Counted from the first letter of the stretch, positions 10,743 to 22,033 are shown. The stretch is 64,000 nucleotides of DNA from Nilaparvata lugens (GCF_014356525.2 NC_052511.1:33858687-33922686); one strand, 5' to 3'. A program made the numbers and translations. The notes: generated from the letters alone by a model not told the origin.

Positions 10743-11029
10743 TCATGCCCACATAAGCGCTTAGGCTTGTGCGTGGGTAATGAGTGAGAGGGATGATGAT
10801 GAGAGATTACGACTAATTTTTAGGTAATCGGGACCGACGACTTATCGTCTCCTCCGAGAGAACTAAACTCTTGGGTTTTCCTAACTCATCGATAATAAAT
10901 CAATCGATGAATTCGTCAATTCAGTAAAAATGAATTTCCCTATCATACTTCACACCTGTCAAATACAACAATTCAATGATAAAAAGATAAAACTGGCGCA
11001 CAAGCAAAACGCTCATGTGGGCATCATCC
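10743..11029. mobile_element. Short interspersed repeat with ~30-bp inverted ends
   Basis: The left end catgcccacataagcgctta and right end (reverse complement: atgatgcccacatgagcgtt) are imperfect inverted copies, each followed inward by gcttgtgcg. The unit is 287 bp with no ORF. It contains gggaccgacgacttatcgtc, a motif I associate with short insect repeats. It could be a MITE or a SINE-like element. Confidence 0.55.
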
Positions 11030-11252
11030 GCAAAAAAATACAATCATAAGACTGAAATTAGTCCATAAGACATGAGAGAAATTCCATAATATTTCATAGA
11101 AGCCAAGATAACTTTCATGAGAGTGAAAGTAGGGTTCAATAGTTGATTTAATGTGATAACATATTCAATAACGTATGTGAAAAAAGGTTGTTTAACCTTT
11201 TTAACACGATTCACTGGAGCAGCGTAGTAGTAATACTGTTATCTTATTTCAG

Positions 11253-11476
11253 GACAATTTCATGATGATGGAAGAGGCAGTACTGTGCCTGGGATTCAGT
11301 CGTGACTCGGAAATGTTGGCGAGTGGCTCGCAAGACGGCAAAGTGAAGGTGTGGAAAATCACGACCGGTCAATGTCTGCGCAAATTCGAGAAGGCTCACT
11401 CCAAGGGCGTCACCTGTCTTCAGTTTTCACGCGACAACAGTCTCGTTTTGACGGCTTCGTTTGACACAGTTATCAG
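11253..11476 (+). CDS. Smu1: Smu1, internal exon b (WD40 repeats)
   Basis: The acceptor is cttatttcag|gac and the donor atcag|gttaga. It continues exactly in phase from the exon ending at 3041: [18 protein letters not shown], then [19 protein letters not shown] and [14 protein letters not shown], which are the second and third WD40 blades of Smu1, each with the Gly-His/Trp-Asp-type spacing. It ends inside the Arg codon (AG|G), completed by the exon at 12103. The intron before it is 8.2 kb and holds a LINE and other repeats. It cannot be a processed copy, because introns separate all the exons. Confidence 0.97.
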
Positions 11477-12102
11477 GTTAGATTCAACTAATTATATTCT
11501 GACTCGTAACTCGTAATGTAACAAACAAAGATGCCGAAAGAATTTTTCAAACTTTTAATTGAAATCTTGCAAAAACAGTCTCGAGCTATTTATTTATATT
11601 TCATCTGACACTGTTATGGGGTTGGATCGAACAATATTGTATGACATATGAATAAATGTTCACAATCTTTAATAGTGCTCTATTATCTACTATCCATTTA
11701 CATTCAACAGCATTTAGTCTTTGGTAATCTATAATATAATAAAGAAAAGAACTGGCTTATGCATGTAGAGGATAGAAAATACACGAATGACGAATTAACA
11801 GTCTGAAATACTGAGCTAATTAACTTGAAATTTTGCATATTCGTTCTTAATATTCACCGAGGAAGATTAAAGGCCTATTCTCAGTTCAGTACGTCAAGTT
11901 TTCAATTCGTCATGCTTCTAGTTCGAGAAAGGTAATAGATAAAATAGTGTATTCAACGGCTTCTACAAGCCCTTGCGGAGCACGGGTTACCGGCTAGTTA
12001 GTATTATGTGTAATCTGGGTTTTTGTCATTGTCTCAATTGATGAATCGTACTTATGGATAAATATTGTTTCGTCTCTCATTATTTCCAATGTTATGTTGC
12101 AG
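11477..12102. other. Smu1 intron 2
   Basis: 626-bp intron between exons b and c. AT-rich, with no element recognised. Confidence 0.7.
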
Positions 12103-12204
12103 GATTCACGGACTAAAATCTGGCAAATCTTTGAAAGAGTTCAGAGGACACAATTCTTTTGTAAATGACGTCATATTCTCAAATGATGGCCACAACTTGT
12201 TAAG
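12103..12204 (+). CDS. Smu1: Smu1, internal exon c
   Basis: A short 102-bp exon with acceptor atgttgcag|g and donor ttaag|gtgacg. It encodes [19 protein letters not shown] and then [14 protein letters not shown], one WD40 blade. It ends in a split Ser codon (AG|T) finished by the next exon. The match to the animal SMU1 pattern [16 protein letters not shown] is close. Confidence 0.96.
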
Positions 12205-12362
12205 GTGACGATCCATTCTCTTCTTTTGATATGATAAATAAGATTCAAGTCGACGGTTTTGCATTTCTCTTTATGTTAAAATGTTTATATGTTGCGTATT
12301 TACGGCGAAACGCAGCAATAGATTCTCATGAAATTCGACAGGTATGCTCCTTTTTAAATTGC

Positions 12363-12893
12363 GCGTCGACGTATATACAAGGTTTTGGGAAATTTTGAAT
12401 TTTAAGGATAATATAAAAGGAAAAGGAGCCTCCTTCATACGCCAATATTAGAGTAAAAATCAGACTATAGAATTATTCATCTTAAATCAGCTGTCGAGTG
12501 GATTATAAATTGCATGCAATTCAATATCTCAATGTAACGTCAGCTTAAAAATCAGCTGCTGTGTTGACTATTAATTGCATGCCTCATTGAATGCAATTTT
12601 TATGCACCATAAAATGAACTATTGATTGCATGCAATTAATTACTAAAATAACATAGTATTGTCTCTCGACCTTTCTCTGCTTTGAAATCGGGCTGACCTG
12701 TTGCCAGTATGTCTTGAAGGAGATTAGCTTTTGATGTTTGCATTTTTGATACACCAACCCCAACAGCCATTAGCCGTTTTCACACCGATATCTCGCCGGC
12801 ACGACATACAGACAGGATTTAATCTGATGGACATTATAAGAGGAGGCTGTGGTTTATAACTGCGCGAGGTCTACTGTTCACAGAACTACTAGT
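12363..12893 (+). repeat. ~530-bp interspersed repeat, family G, copy 1
   Basis: Lies in Smu1 intron 3. It is collinear with 41,984-42,466: both start gcgtcgacgtatata, both contain aaaaggaaaaggag, cagctgtcgagtggatta, ctcgacctttctctgctttN, gggctgacctgttgccagta and gataNctcNccg, and both end gcgaggtctactgttcacag followed by aactacta. Identity is roughly 80% with indels by eye. There is no ORF, LTR or obvious inverted end. Confidence 0.8.
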
Positions 12894-13309
12894 ACATTCT
12901 GGGAATATCAACAGTTTTCATCACTATATTTTTCCAGTAACATTCTGATTGGTGTTGTTATTGTATCGATTTTGTCGTCCACAGCCCAAAACTGTTACTT
13001 CCCCAAATTTTGATTTATATTGACCGACCAAAGAACTAAGTAGTAGAAGAAAACTTCAAGATTAAAACTGTCCAAAAACTGTGCCCAGACCGGGAATCGA
13101 ATCAGGCACCTATCCAATTTAACTGCAATTTTTTATTAATCTTCCATCTATTAATTATTAATATATTTTTCACTGTGAGGTGATGGTGCATTATGATTCA
13201 AGCTATTATAAATATATTATTTTTTCACAGTGAACCTGACGGTGATGAATTTGAGGTGATTTATGAATCGAGCTACCATTAATGTAATATCGTTATGATT
13301 TGTTGACAG
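12894..13309. other. Smu1 intron 3, remainder
   Basis: AT-rich intron between the family G repeat and the acceptor at 13308-13309. Two similar short blocks near 13,170 and 13,230 (ttcacNgtgaNNtgatggtg-like) suggest a small duplication. Confidence 0.4.
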
Positions 13310-13646
13310 TGCATCATCGGACGGCACAGTGAAAGTGTGGAGCGTGAAGTCGACAGAATGCCTGAACACATTCAAGTCGCTTGGAGCCGGCGACATCACC
13401 GTGAACAGCATCCACCTGTTGCCCAAGAACCAGGAGCACTTTGTCGTCTGCAACCGCACCAACACAGTCGTCATCATGAACATGCAGGGCCAGATTGTCA
13501 GGTCGTTCTCCAGTGGTAAGCGAGAGGGCGGTGACTTTGTCTGCTCCACTCTCTCGCCCCGCGGTGAATGGATCTACTGTGTCGGTGAAGATCTTGTGCT
13601 CTACTGCTTCTCTGTATCATCCGGAAAACTCGAGAGAACTTTGAAT
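13310..13646 (+). CDS. Smu1: Smu1, internal exon d
   Basis: The acceptor is ttgacag|tgc and the donor tttgaat|gtgagt. It encodes [10 protein letters not shown], then [40 protein letters not shown] and [17 protein letters not shown], three WD40 blades that are among the most conserved parts of Smu1. It ends in phase 0. The coding sequence is GC-rich with many C-ending codons, unlike the transposon ORFs elsewhere in the window. Confidence 0.97.
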
Positions 13647-13861
13647 GTGAGTATCGCTTTCTCATTGATAACAAGCAGGTAACCCGTGCTTCGCATAGGG
13701 GAAAATTTGGTGTTTTAAAATGCAATCTCCTTATGTCCTGAAAACACAAAAAATAGAATAATTATTCATCATTTTGTCAAAATTACGTGGATAATTTCTA
13801 TCAGAGATGAATATTATTAGCAAAAAAACATGAGTTTGGTTGGTCTCGAACCCGCAACCTC

Positions 13862-14900
13862 TCATTAAATCAAATCAAATCAAATTCTTTATTTACACAT
13901 TGTTGTACAAAAAAGTGAATTGTATCAAATAGTGTATCATCAAAAATAAAATTGAAACATATATGCCTTACAGTAGGCCACTACATCAATCATGTATATT
14001 ATGAGTAATTTCTTATATTATTGTAAGGTTCCATTATAAAAAAACACTATAAAATGCCCATTTACCAAAAAATAAAAGATATCTTTTTTGAAATATCTGC
14101 GATTTCTACACTTTATTGCAGATGGCAGGTGATTAAAGAGCCCGATTCCCATGTAACCAGGCTTCTTCTCAAAAAGCCTTAACCTATGTGAGACAACACA
14201 CAAGTTACCCACCCTTGTCTCTAGTATTGTGTTGGTGAACCTGTGAGTTTGTTGATAAATGTTCTTTATTATCATATGTTAGCAAGAGTAATTGATAAAT
14301 ATAGATGCAAGGCGCAGTCAGAATACCCTGAGTTACGAAAGCTCCCCACAAAATTGACCAAAATCAAGTCCAGCAAGGCATCTAACAGCTTTTTCTGTAT
14401 GAGAAAAATGTTATCTAAATTTGTTTTACTGGCGCTACCCCAGAGTTCAATGCCGTAAACCAAATACGAATATATTAGTGAGTATTATAAAGTTTTTCCA
14501 GTACCAGGTGGAGTAATTTTGATTATAGTGCGTAACGAGAATATACTTTTTGAGATTTTACTAATGAGATTCTCTATATGCGGCACAAAAGTGAGCTTGC
14601 TGTCCAGTAGCATTCCAAGTATCTTCACTACATTCGAACTTTCTATAGGTTGAGATTCAAGAACGAGCATTGGCTGAAAGATCAAAGGCTTATTTTCAAA
14701 CATAATCATATTGCATATTTGTTTTTATATACACTAAGGTTGATATCATTGAAATACTGGGCCACATTATTGCTATTTAGATTCATGTTCACCTCTACAC
14801 TTCAAGACACTTATCGCTGAGTGGTATCTTCAGCATACAACTGCATACAACGTCATCAGCATATCATCAGCATAAAGAGTCACCCGTGCTACCAATTACG
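13862..14900 (-). mobile_element. 5'-truncated LINE 3' end in Smu1 intron 4
   Basis: On the minus strand this runs from an RT motif C remnant (TRVTLYADD at about 14,880) through thumb sequence (SSNVVKILGMLLDSKLTFVP, 14,485-14,709) and MVYGIELWGSASKTNLDNIF (14,272-14,463) to the C-terminal block KKPGYMGIGLFNHLPSAIK (14,018-14,275). It then ends in a short tandem tail, (ATTTG)n, at 13,862-13,885. The tail repeat and the 5' truncation are typical of CR1/Jockey-like retroposition. Frame changes between blocks make it dead. Confidence 0.85.
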
Positions 14901-16246
14901 TCACGGAATAACTTAGGGAAAGCTCTGTTTGGGCTTTTATCGTAAACTTTGAATTGTAGTATGTTTTTATTATTAATTTTAAGATTGATTGATTAATATT
15001 AATGAAAATAGGCCTCATACCATCCACCGTAAAATTAGGTCTATCGATGAAACTAGGCCTATTACGATCCACAGTAAATTAAGAATCTTTATGCAAAATT
15101 TCAAGTCAATCAGTTTAGTTGTTCAAACGTGATGATGAGTCAAACATGTATTTCGTATTCCATACATGTAAAAGCTAATTCTTATCTTTATAATACTATA
15201 GATACCGTAATTTAATAGTCAAATTCTTGATTACATATTCTTCAAGATAAGAACAGTAATAAATGTCATTCATAATATTGGTAGCCTGGAAGATTTAAAA
15301 TTATACAAATGTTGTTTGAAACGTAAAACCTCCCAGGTGGAAGACACTAAGCAAAACTTTTGTGACTTTGAGATTTTCCAATTTGCCCACCAGATTTTCA
15401 TTTTTTAGTGCGATTATTATTTATTATTCTCATTATTGAGAGTTAGTTTGGAGAAAAAGTTAGTGCTGATTTTCGTAAGTTTTAAAAATTTCAATGACAT
15501 TGGTCATCTAGAGCTGATTTTCATAAGTTTTAAAAATTTCAATGACAAAAATCTATAACAAGGTGAGATTAGTTTTGCTAGAAAGGTAACAAAATATACA
15601 ATGGAAGAAGTTGATTGATTTCCTTTTGGTTTGAATGAGTATCAACCAGAAACGCCTTCTTTGTTAGTCACGCCATATTATTTTTCAGTTATCTATTTTA
15701 AAAGCCTTAATTCTTATATTGTTTTCAGCTCAAACTGATAAGTATTATTATTTAATTACAGTATATTATGTAAGATTGATTGTATAAAGAAAATGAATCC
15801 GATTATCACCATTTTTACAAACTCAGGAAATATTTTCTTCATTCGCAGCTTGAAGACATTTTCATGTTATCATAACTTAATCAATTCGTCTTTCCATACT
15901 GGTTTCGGTTTTGTACAATATCATAATATTTAATTTAATTTGCAATAATTTTATATTACGCTCAAGTTTTTTTCTAGCTCAAATCAAAATTAAACCCCGT
16001 GGATAGGAAATTGTCACGTATCATTCCTGTCTAAATGAAGTCTCTCTTATTCCTAATATCATATAAAAACATATAAAGCTCAGAAACTTAATATTGGAGT
16101 AAGATCTTTTCACAAAACCTGAGAAAATTATTCAAATGTCTTCAAAAATTATTGTTGGGCTACAGTGTAATTCTATAAAAATGATTTATTTTCCCACTAA
16201 TGATTTACCAAGTATTAATTATTGTATTATCACATTAATATTACAG
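14901..16246. other. Smu1 intron 4, remainder
   Basis: AT-rich. It contains a direct repeat of 35 bp (copies 15,465-15,499 and 15,513-15,547, gctgattttcNtaagtttta...) and paired cctcataccatccaccgtaa / cctattacgatccacagtaa blocks near 15,015 and 15,057. No coding sequence is seen before the last exon. Confidence 0.5.
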
Positions 16247-16345
16247 GTACACGAGAAGGATGTTATTGGAATATCGCATCATCCTCATCAAAATCTGATC
16301 TGCACTTTCAGTGAAGACGGTCTTCTTCGGTTATGGAAACCATAA
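16247..16345 (+). CDS. Smu1: Smu1, terminal exon with stop
   Basis: The acceptor is atattacag|gta. It encodes [18 protein letters not shown] and ends [11 protein letters not shown] followed by TAA at 16343-16345, the invariant C-terminus of animal Smu1. Together the five exons give 331 codons plus stop, about two thirds of the usual 513-residue protein. No frame break is seen, so the gene looks intact here despite heavily invaded introns. Confidence 0.97.
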   Translation, partial: VHEKDVIGISHHPHQNLICTFSEDGLLRLWKP

Positions 16346-16466
16346 TTTCATAATTTATTTTTTATAAGACCTTGTGTGTATGAAAACTTGAATCTACCTT
16401 ATTACATAATTCATTCACTGGCAGTATGTAATTTAATTTGTGTTAACTACAATAACTTTTGGATAG

Positions 16467-16472
16467 AATAAA
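16467..16472 (+). promoter_or_regulatory. Probable Smu1 poly(A) signal
   Basis: An AATAAA hexamer about 120 bases past the Smu1 stop, in gatagaataaaac. It is the first canonical signal after the stop codon. Confidence 0.6.
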
Positions 16473-16689
16473 ACAAAAGAAAGATTTTTCTATTGAAAAG
16501 TGTCATTTGAAACTATATTGGTGAAATGATTATTATCATATTTCTTGTTAGTCTCTGATAGTATTTTTAATTTCTTATAGTGTATGACTCACATTGACAT
16601 TGCAATCAATATAGCTTAGAGGATAGGTAGTATTGTTTTGAAGACTTTGAGATACTACCATATCAACAATGTTGTTAGTTTGATAGAAG

Positions 16690-17008
16690 TGACAATGGGC
16701 CATGTGAATAAAGTTGAGAATTTGCTTATACTTCTAAAATATTGAGCATAATATGCTTCATCTTCTATGAATAAATGTGAGCAAAACCTTTTGCTCATCA
16801 AAAAAATAGTTTGAGCATTTGATCAAAAGTAAAGCTTATGCTCAAGATTGTATGAATAAACTAGAAAAATTTGCTCAACTTTTGAAGCTATTCAACTATT
16901 CATATAAAAATGAGCAAATTCTTATGCTTCTACCTAATGCTCATGAACAAAACCTTATGCTCCATGCTCATGAGCATATGCACAGTTTTTATTCATACGG
17001 CCCATTAT
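16690..17008. mobile_element. MITE with tgctca-rich subterminal repeats
   Basis: The ends are imperfect inverted copies: caatgggccatgtgaataaa on the left (about 16,692) and tttattcatacggcccatta on the right (about 16,987-17,006). In between are more than ten tgctca/tgagca hexamers in both orientations, dense subterminal motifs of the kind that bind a transposase. It has no credible ORF; the 70-codon frame at 16,819 only reflects the repeats. Confidence 0.6.
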
Positions 17009-17231
17009 CTCAATTGAATTCACAATTTTAATCATGGATTGGCTCCCATTCATTAATCTTAATTCTTACAAATTGTATCATTAATCATTTGTGACTCTCA
17101 AGGAAAACTCCCTGCCGTGTTTGAATGTTGCAACGCACACAGAAGTCGGCCTGTCTTCATTTATGTATGCTCACGTCTGCATACAGACGTTTGATTTTCT
17201 CTCTATCTGTTGCTGCATGCATTCGCATTTA

Positions 17232-17372
17232 AGGTGGAATTCCTAAGCAACGATTAGCCGCGCTGTATTAATTGTAGTAGTCTATCATTGTATATTATTG
17301 TAGTCTATATAACATGTCGACTACAGCCCTTAATACAGCCGTCGTTAGAGTCGTTGCTTGAGAATTCCACCT
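17232..17372. mobile_element. Small MITE, ~40-bp inverted ends
   Basis: The left arm aggtggaattcctaagcaac (17,232-17,270) and the right arm ending gcttgagaattccacct (17,334-17,372) are imperfect inverted copies that both run into ctgtattaa/ttaatacag. The unit is 141 bp and noncoding. Confidence 0.7.
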
Positions 17373-17869
17373 CAGGGTGTAAACATAAAATGTACTCCAT
17401 ACTTTTGTAACATTATATTTCGGAATAAACTTGAATTCTGTAGAAAACCATTGTTTTACTGGAAATAAGATTAAAAATTGAAATTATTAAAACAAAAATA
17501 ATATTATTTCAGATTTGTAACTATATCACTACAACACAACTCTTCTACTATTCTAGAGAATGAATGGCGAGTAGAAACATTGCGTTTTCATTGTATCATA
17601 CTCCCAACCAACCTCATTTTGTTGATTCCTCATTTAAAACTCATAGGAACCTCAATAAAACACAAAGGGTTAAGAGGGAGGGAGGGCCGACTGCACTCTT
17701 CAGGTTAAAATAATGGCTGGCTGTCTAGCTACATTACTTTTTATCAAGTTAGGCATTCATGCACGGGAATCTATAAGTTAATAAATACAATAGAACCTTT
17801 TGGATAATGTTTTTATTTATATAATGAATATTTGTAACAAAAATAATGATAATAATAGTGGACTTATCG
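17373..17869. other. Convergent intergenic region
   Basis: AT-rich sequence between the Smu1 3' end and the candidate minus-strand terminal exon. TTTATT at 17,811-17,816 (AATAAA on the minus strand) could be the poly(A) signal of the minus-strand gene. Confidence 0.4.
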
Positions 17870-18015
17870 TCATCCTTTGCCCTTTTTCTTGGAGCCGCTG
17901 CTTTGGCTGCTGCTTCCCCCACTACTCTGCGTGCTCTGGTCGCTCCCTCCTTGTTTACTGGCTCGGCTCTTCAGCTTGGGAATCATATTGCACAGGTAGA
18001 GCAGAACCGAGTCTC
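17870..18015 (-). CDS. Candidate 3'-terminal exon, unidentified gene
   Basis: On the minus strand a pyrimidine-rich acceptor, tttcgtttag|gagactcgg, is followed by 47 codons and a TGA at 17,872-17,870. The residues run from DSVLLYLCNMIPKLKSRASK through a Ser/Gln/Gly-rich stretch to a basic end, SKKKGKG. The segment is GC-richer than its surroundings, which favours a real exon, and a minus-strand AATAAA follows about 55 bases after the stop. It lies tail-to-tail with Smu1. I do not recognise the protein and found no upstream exon in the window; a chance frame is possible. Confidence 0.45.
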
Positions 18016-18690
18016 CTAAACGAAACCGCAATAATTCAGTTGCTACAATAACAATGTTACCCTCTGAACATCACAACTAATGTTTCATCCTGAAGATTTT
18101 ATTCTTGTAAGTTGTAGTGGGGGTGAAACGGTTGTAATAAACCACTGTACTTGAAATTGACACAACTATCAACTTATTACAAAAAATTAAGGACACTCAA
18201 ATTGAAAAACCAGAGATTGTAAAACTCAAGTTCAATTTACTTCGTTTACAAATACAATGACACTCCCACACTATTACCAAGTGCATAAAAAAGACAATGG
18301 GCGCGTGACTGTGGATGGCTATTATGCCACCACTCACCTTCAATTTGTGGAATAAATTAAAATTGAACGTTTTATTAATTTTGAGCGAGAAAAATGAAAT
18401 TTGAGACTGGAGAATGATATAAATGAAAAGTGAATTGTGACTTGTTTTGGCCCCTCCTTTTCGAGCGGAATAGATTTTTTTTTCAATTTCTATTGCAATC
18501 TAGTCTAAAAAGACTAATGAGCAATTTTTTCCTAATATAATAATGGGTTACATATTAATAAGATAGGTAGTTCTCACCAGGACTACTACTTCTAGCAACT
18601 AACTTGAAATTATTGACAAAAGATAATAATATTAATTAAGTTATGTATAGAAGATACACATTCACACTATCAACACTGCTCTGCTTTTGA
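18016..18690. other. Noncoding, nothing recognised
   Basis: AT-rich. If the candidate exon at 17,870-18,015 is real, this would be its upstream intron on the minus strand. Confidence 0.4.
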
Positions 18691-19006
18691 CACTTTCACT
18701 TCACAGCACCACACAATTCGAAGGGTTTGGTCCGCTTCAATCTGCGCTGCATATGTGTGTTGTCAAGAAGCTGAAGTAACGTCGACTTCTTTATTTTCAT
18801 GCCGTTGGATCCTGTCTGCATGCTTGCGTGCGAAGCGCCCAATCTCTGTTGCAATGAACTCCACGTCCAGGTCTCTGTGGATGTCGACGTTCCGGCTGAA
18901 TCTTGGAGCATCGACGATGTTCCTCAAAACTTTGTTGTGAATCGTTGAATTACATCAACATTGCTCTTGCTGGCACAGCCCCAGAGTTGGATTCCATACA
19001 TCCATG
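18690..19006 (-). mobile_element. LINE ORF2 C-terminal fragment (Jockey-like)
   Basis: The minus strand reads WMYGIQLWGCASKSNVDVIQ, then RFSRNVDIHRDLDVEFIA, and after a frame change LLDNTHMQRRLKRTKPFEL and a stop. This is the recalled C-terminal signature of Jockey elements (YGIQLWGxAsxSNiexlQRfQsK...RRLkRxkPxdL). It is truncated on the upstream side, exactly where the family F element begins at 19,007. Confidence 0.8.
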
Positions 19007-19808
19007 TAGTAGCCCAGTCAATGAAGTGTTATAGAGGGAAAAGTTTGAAGACAAGTTTTGACCCTGCAGTTCTGTTTAGGGTGGTTCAAAGGTACCATTT
19101 TTTGGTTTCTCGCATATAAATTGAAAATTATGCATTTTACAGACATGACTATTCTATAAGATATTAACTTGAAGCTTACATAATTTCCTACAATATTGAT
19201 CCAACAACTTTTTCTGTATCTCTTTCACTTTTCGAGATATCCGCTCTAAAATATGTAACATTTTTGAAAAAAACATTTTCCTTCAATTTTTTGCTCTTAT
19301 AACTTTTCGAATATCGATGGGAAAAATCTATGCTGATCATGAGCCTATTGAACATCAAATTCTCTTCAATTTTATGTATAATTTCACAAGTTTACGCCCA
19401 TCCCCACGAATGTTGCAGGGTTGCAGCAGCTTCAGTGTTGAGTGTGATATCTTCAGTTATGCAAAAATAGACCAATAATCGACAAAGGAATTTGGAGAGA
19501 ATGTTCTGAACACAATTTTTGACTTTTCAGCTTTCATGGGACCAGTTAGGGGGTGAACATATGAAAAGTCCCCATCCCTACCCCTTGTGCTAAAGGGATG
19601 TGGGTGGTTTAAAAATTGAGCTTTTCAATGTTTTGCTTACACGCTCATATCTTGAGAAAAATGCGTTCAACTGACAAGACTAACTATTCAGAAATGAAGC
19701 TTGATAAATTCTCTACAATATTTGTTCTGTGGTGATTTGTGATATCTCCAACAGTTTTCGAGATAATTATACGCTCTTAAAAGTGTATTCCTTAGTCAAT
19801 TATTGGTT
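19007..19808. mobile_element. Inverted-repeat element family F, copy 2 (one end missing)
   Basis: Begins tagcccagtcaatgaagtgt, ttatagagggaaaagtt, the family F terminus. It shares the internal blocks of copy 1 in the same order (gttgagtgtgatatcttcagt, ggggtgaacatatgaaaagt, tNaagggatgNgggtNgttt, ttttgtgatatct). The right arm present in copy 1 is missing. It abuts the LINE fragment at 19,006, so it probably inserted there. Confidence 0.7.
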
Positions 19809-21529
19809 TATGTTAAGAAGTACTATGCCATCTAGTAGTGATTGTGTCAACTACTTGAATAATTGAAAGGCAATTACATTCCCCTCCCCTCCTTTCTTGA
19901 CCATGGCTGGGTGCGAACTAGACCAGTTCTCGTCTAGACGTCTCCAAGTCAACACATTCGTGTCATCTTGCGATCTTGTGTCATTTCGTGACGATCTCAC
20001 CTCAACTTTCCGTAAGTTTTCTCACCTATGTTATTACAGTCATTGCTTACAAATTAGTAAACTCGGTCCTCCGTAAATTGTCATTGTGCTATCTCTCACA
20101 TCATGGTCCAATCGCGGGCTATGGATAGAATTAGTAAGTTCGGAAAGTTGTGTTAGGTACTAACGTTTATAACTCGTGAAAAAGTGTATTTGTGTCTATC
20201 ATTACTTATCAAAGTATTGGTTACTTGCTCAAACGAGCATAAAAGTGAAAAAGTACATACGTGGTTTTGTTTTCAACAAAAACATTACAAACGTTCAGTG
20301 TAGTGTTTGTTATTTCGTGATCAAGTTTCAAAGTTTTTATCGATCAGTGTTTCGATATTCCAACCGTGTTATTCAAAAAGAATACAAAAATCTGTAAAGA
20401 TTACCATTTGTTTCACGTCGTTACCGGTATCGTGTCAAAAGTTATTGAATTTCACAAATTTTCCTGTTCTTGGAATTTGCATAATGACGCTTTCCACCAT
20501 TACTTTTCGTTTTCGTATCCACCCGTGTTCGTGTCAATTCGTGCATCATCGCGATTCATCGGATCAACTCATCATCGGCAGACTTCGGATCTACATCTCC
20601 AGGTAAAGCACATCGGGTCAAGATTCTCCTTCCCCTCCCCTTTGTTCATCTCTCTAATTGCATTTCATTCCGTAGCACCTAAAAGCGCTGTTATGCCATT
20701 GTTTAGTTGCTCTCGCCAGCATTAGTTATTGTCATATGCAAACGTAAACAGATAACAGGTGTATGATCTGGATGTAAAGAGCAGTGGACTTTGGTAATAA
20801 ATTAATGAAACAACTAAGAGTGTTATTTCTGAATCTAACCCAATCATACATAAAGTTTTAAATGATTGTTGTACATTCAAAATTGATCAGAAATTGAATG
20901 CAAAACGATCATTAAAGTTACTGGTAGCTAGATAGCTTAGGGAAAATTAATTAATATATGAATACTAGGAAAGGTCAATGCCAAATGAGAACAATAGGTT
21001 TATAATCATACACAAATATATTTTGATAAATCAAAGATTGGTGCAAGAAAAAACTTGAACATACAAAAGTTCTAGAAGTGCAAGTAAACATATACTGAGT
21101 CAAGAATGATTGTCAATAATAATGATTCAATTGATGAAATTCAAAAAAATTAATATCCACACTTTAAAATGTGATGTTTTTCAAATGTGAGCAATCACCA
21201 ATCAATGTGATGCTAAAATTTCTAAATACTTCTGAGTTGTAGTTACAAGTAAGCAAAATTTCAAATAAAATAGATGAGAACTATAGTATTAGAAAATATT
21301 AAAAAGGATTGAGTGTGAAAACCTTCTAATAAAATTTGATATAAGTGATGTCACTGGAATGCAATTTTAACGAGAAATACAATACTGATATACAATCTTG
21401 AAAGTGACTTATAATGCAGTTATGACTTATAGTGCAGTTAATGAAAGTATAATTGAATCAAATCTAATTGTAAAACTTGAATTAATCTTCAAAATTGAAT
21501 ACGATGTAATATTTGAATACTGAGTCACT
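19809..21529. other. Noncoding; possible LINE 5' region at 19,900-20,730
   Basis: From about 19,900 to 20,730 the base composition becomes less AT-rich, with repeated cgtgtcaaa / gtgtcaattcgtg / cgtgtc motifs, as in the 5' untranslated part of some LINEs. The frames here (20,176-20,725) show no domain. From 20,740 to 21,529 it is AT-rich with nothing recognised. Confidence 0.35.
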
Positions 21530-22033
21530 ATGAGAATACTGAGAATACTAGTCAGAGAGAATTTGAATAGGAATGAAGTAGCTAAAGGTGATAAAATATC
21601 TAGTCATACACCAGATGGTTTCAATGATTTTTTTATTGACAGTATAGATGAAAAATTGCGTTCAATAGCAGATCCTGTCCATGACGTTTTTCATTATCTT
21701 GACAATTACAAAAATTCAATGCCAAACTCTTCAAAACCCTCTTTCTCTTTTCATCTTACTAGTGTTGAGCAGGTTCATAGTGTAATACTATCCTTAAAGA
21801 ATAGTGCTTGTCTTGATGTGTATTGCTTGAATTCTTACTTGTTGAAACTGGCTTCTCCCCATATTTGTGAAGTTCTGTGCTCTCTGTTTAATGATTGTAT
21901 TCTTGATGGCGTTTTTCCTAATTGCTTAAAAATTGTCAAAATAATTCCTCTTTTCAAGAAAGGTTCTGCAAGTGAGTATAATAATTTTAGACCGATTCTA
22001 TCATTCCAGTTATTTCTAAAATCTTTGAGGTAA
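21530..22033 (+). pseudogene. LINE ORF2 linker / RT fingers, frameshifted at its end
   Basis: Contains GFNDFFIDSIDEKLRSIA, SVILSLKNSACLDVYCLNSY and VKIIPLFKKGSASEYNNFRP, the region just before RT motif A. At about 21,998-22,010 a one-base change shifts the frame: the next frame reads IPVISKIFEVILYCQIVEF, the expected continuation. The usual PISLL after RP is lost in this frame. Confidence 0.8.

Noticed and set aside
10063..10752. Poly-Tyr and Tyr-Ile minus-strand frames
   Set aside because: Artefacts of TAA and TA microsatellites.
18696..18940. Possible exons of the minus-strand gene at 17,870
   Set aside because: The translation matches the C-terminus of Jockey-type LINE ORF2, so it is a transposon fragment.
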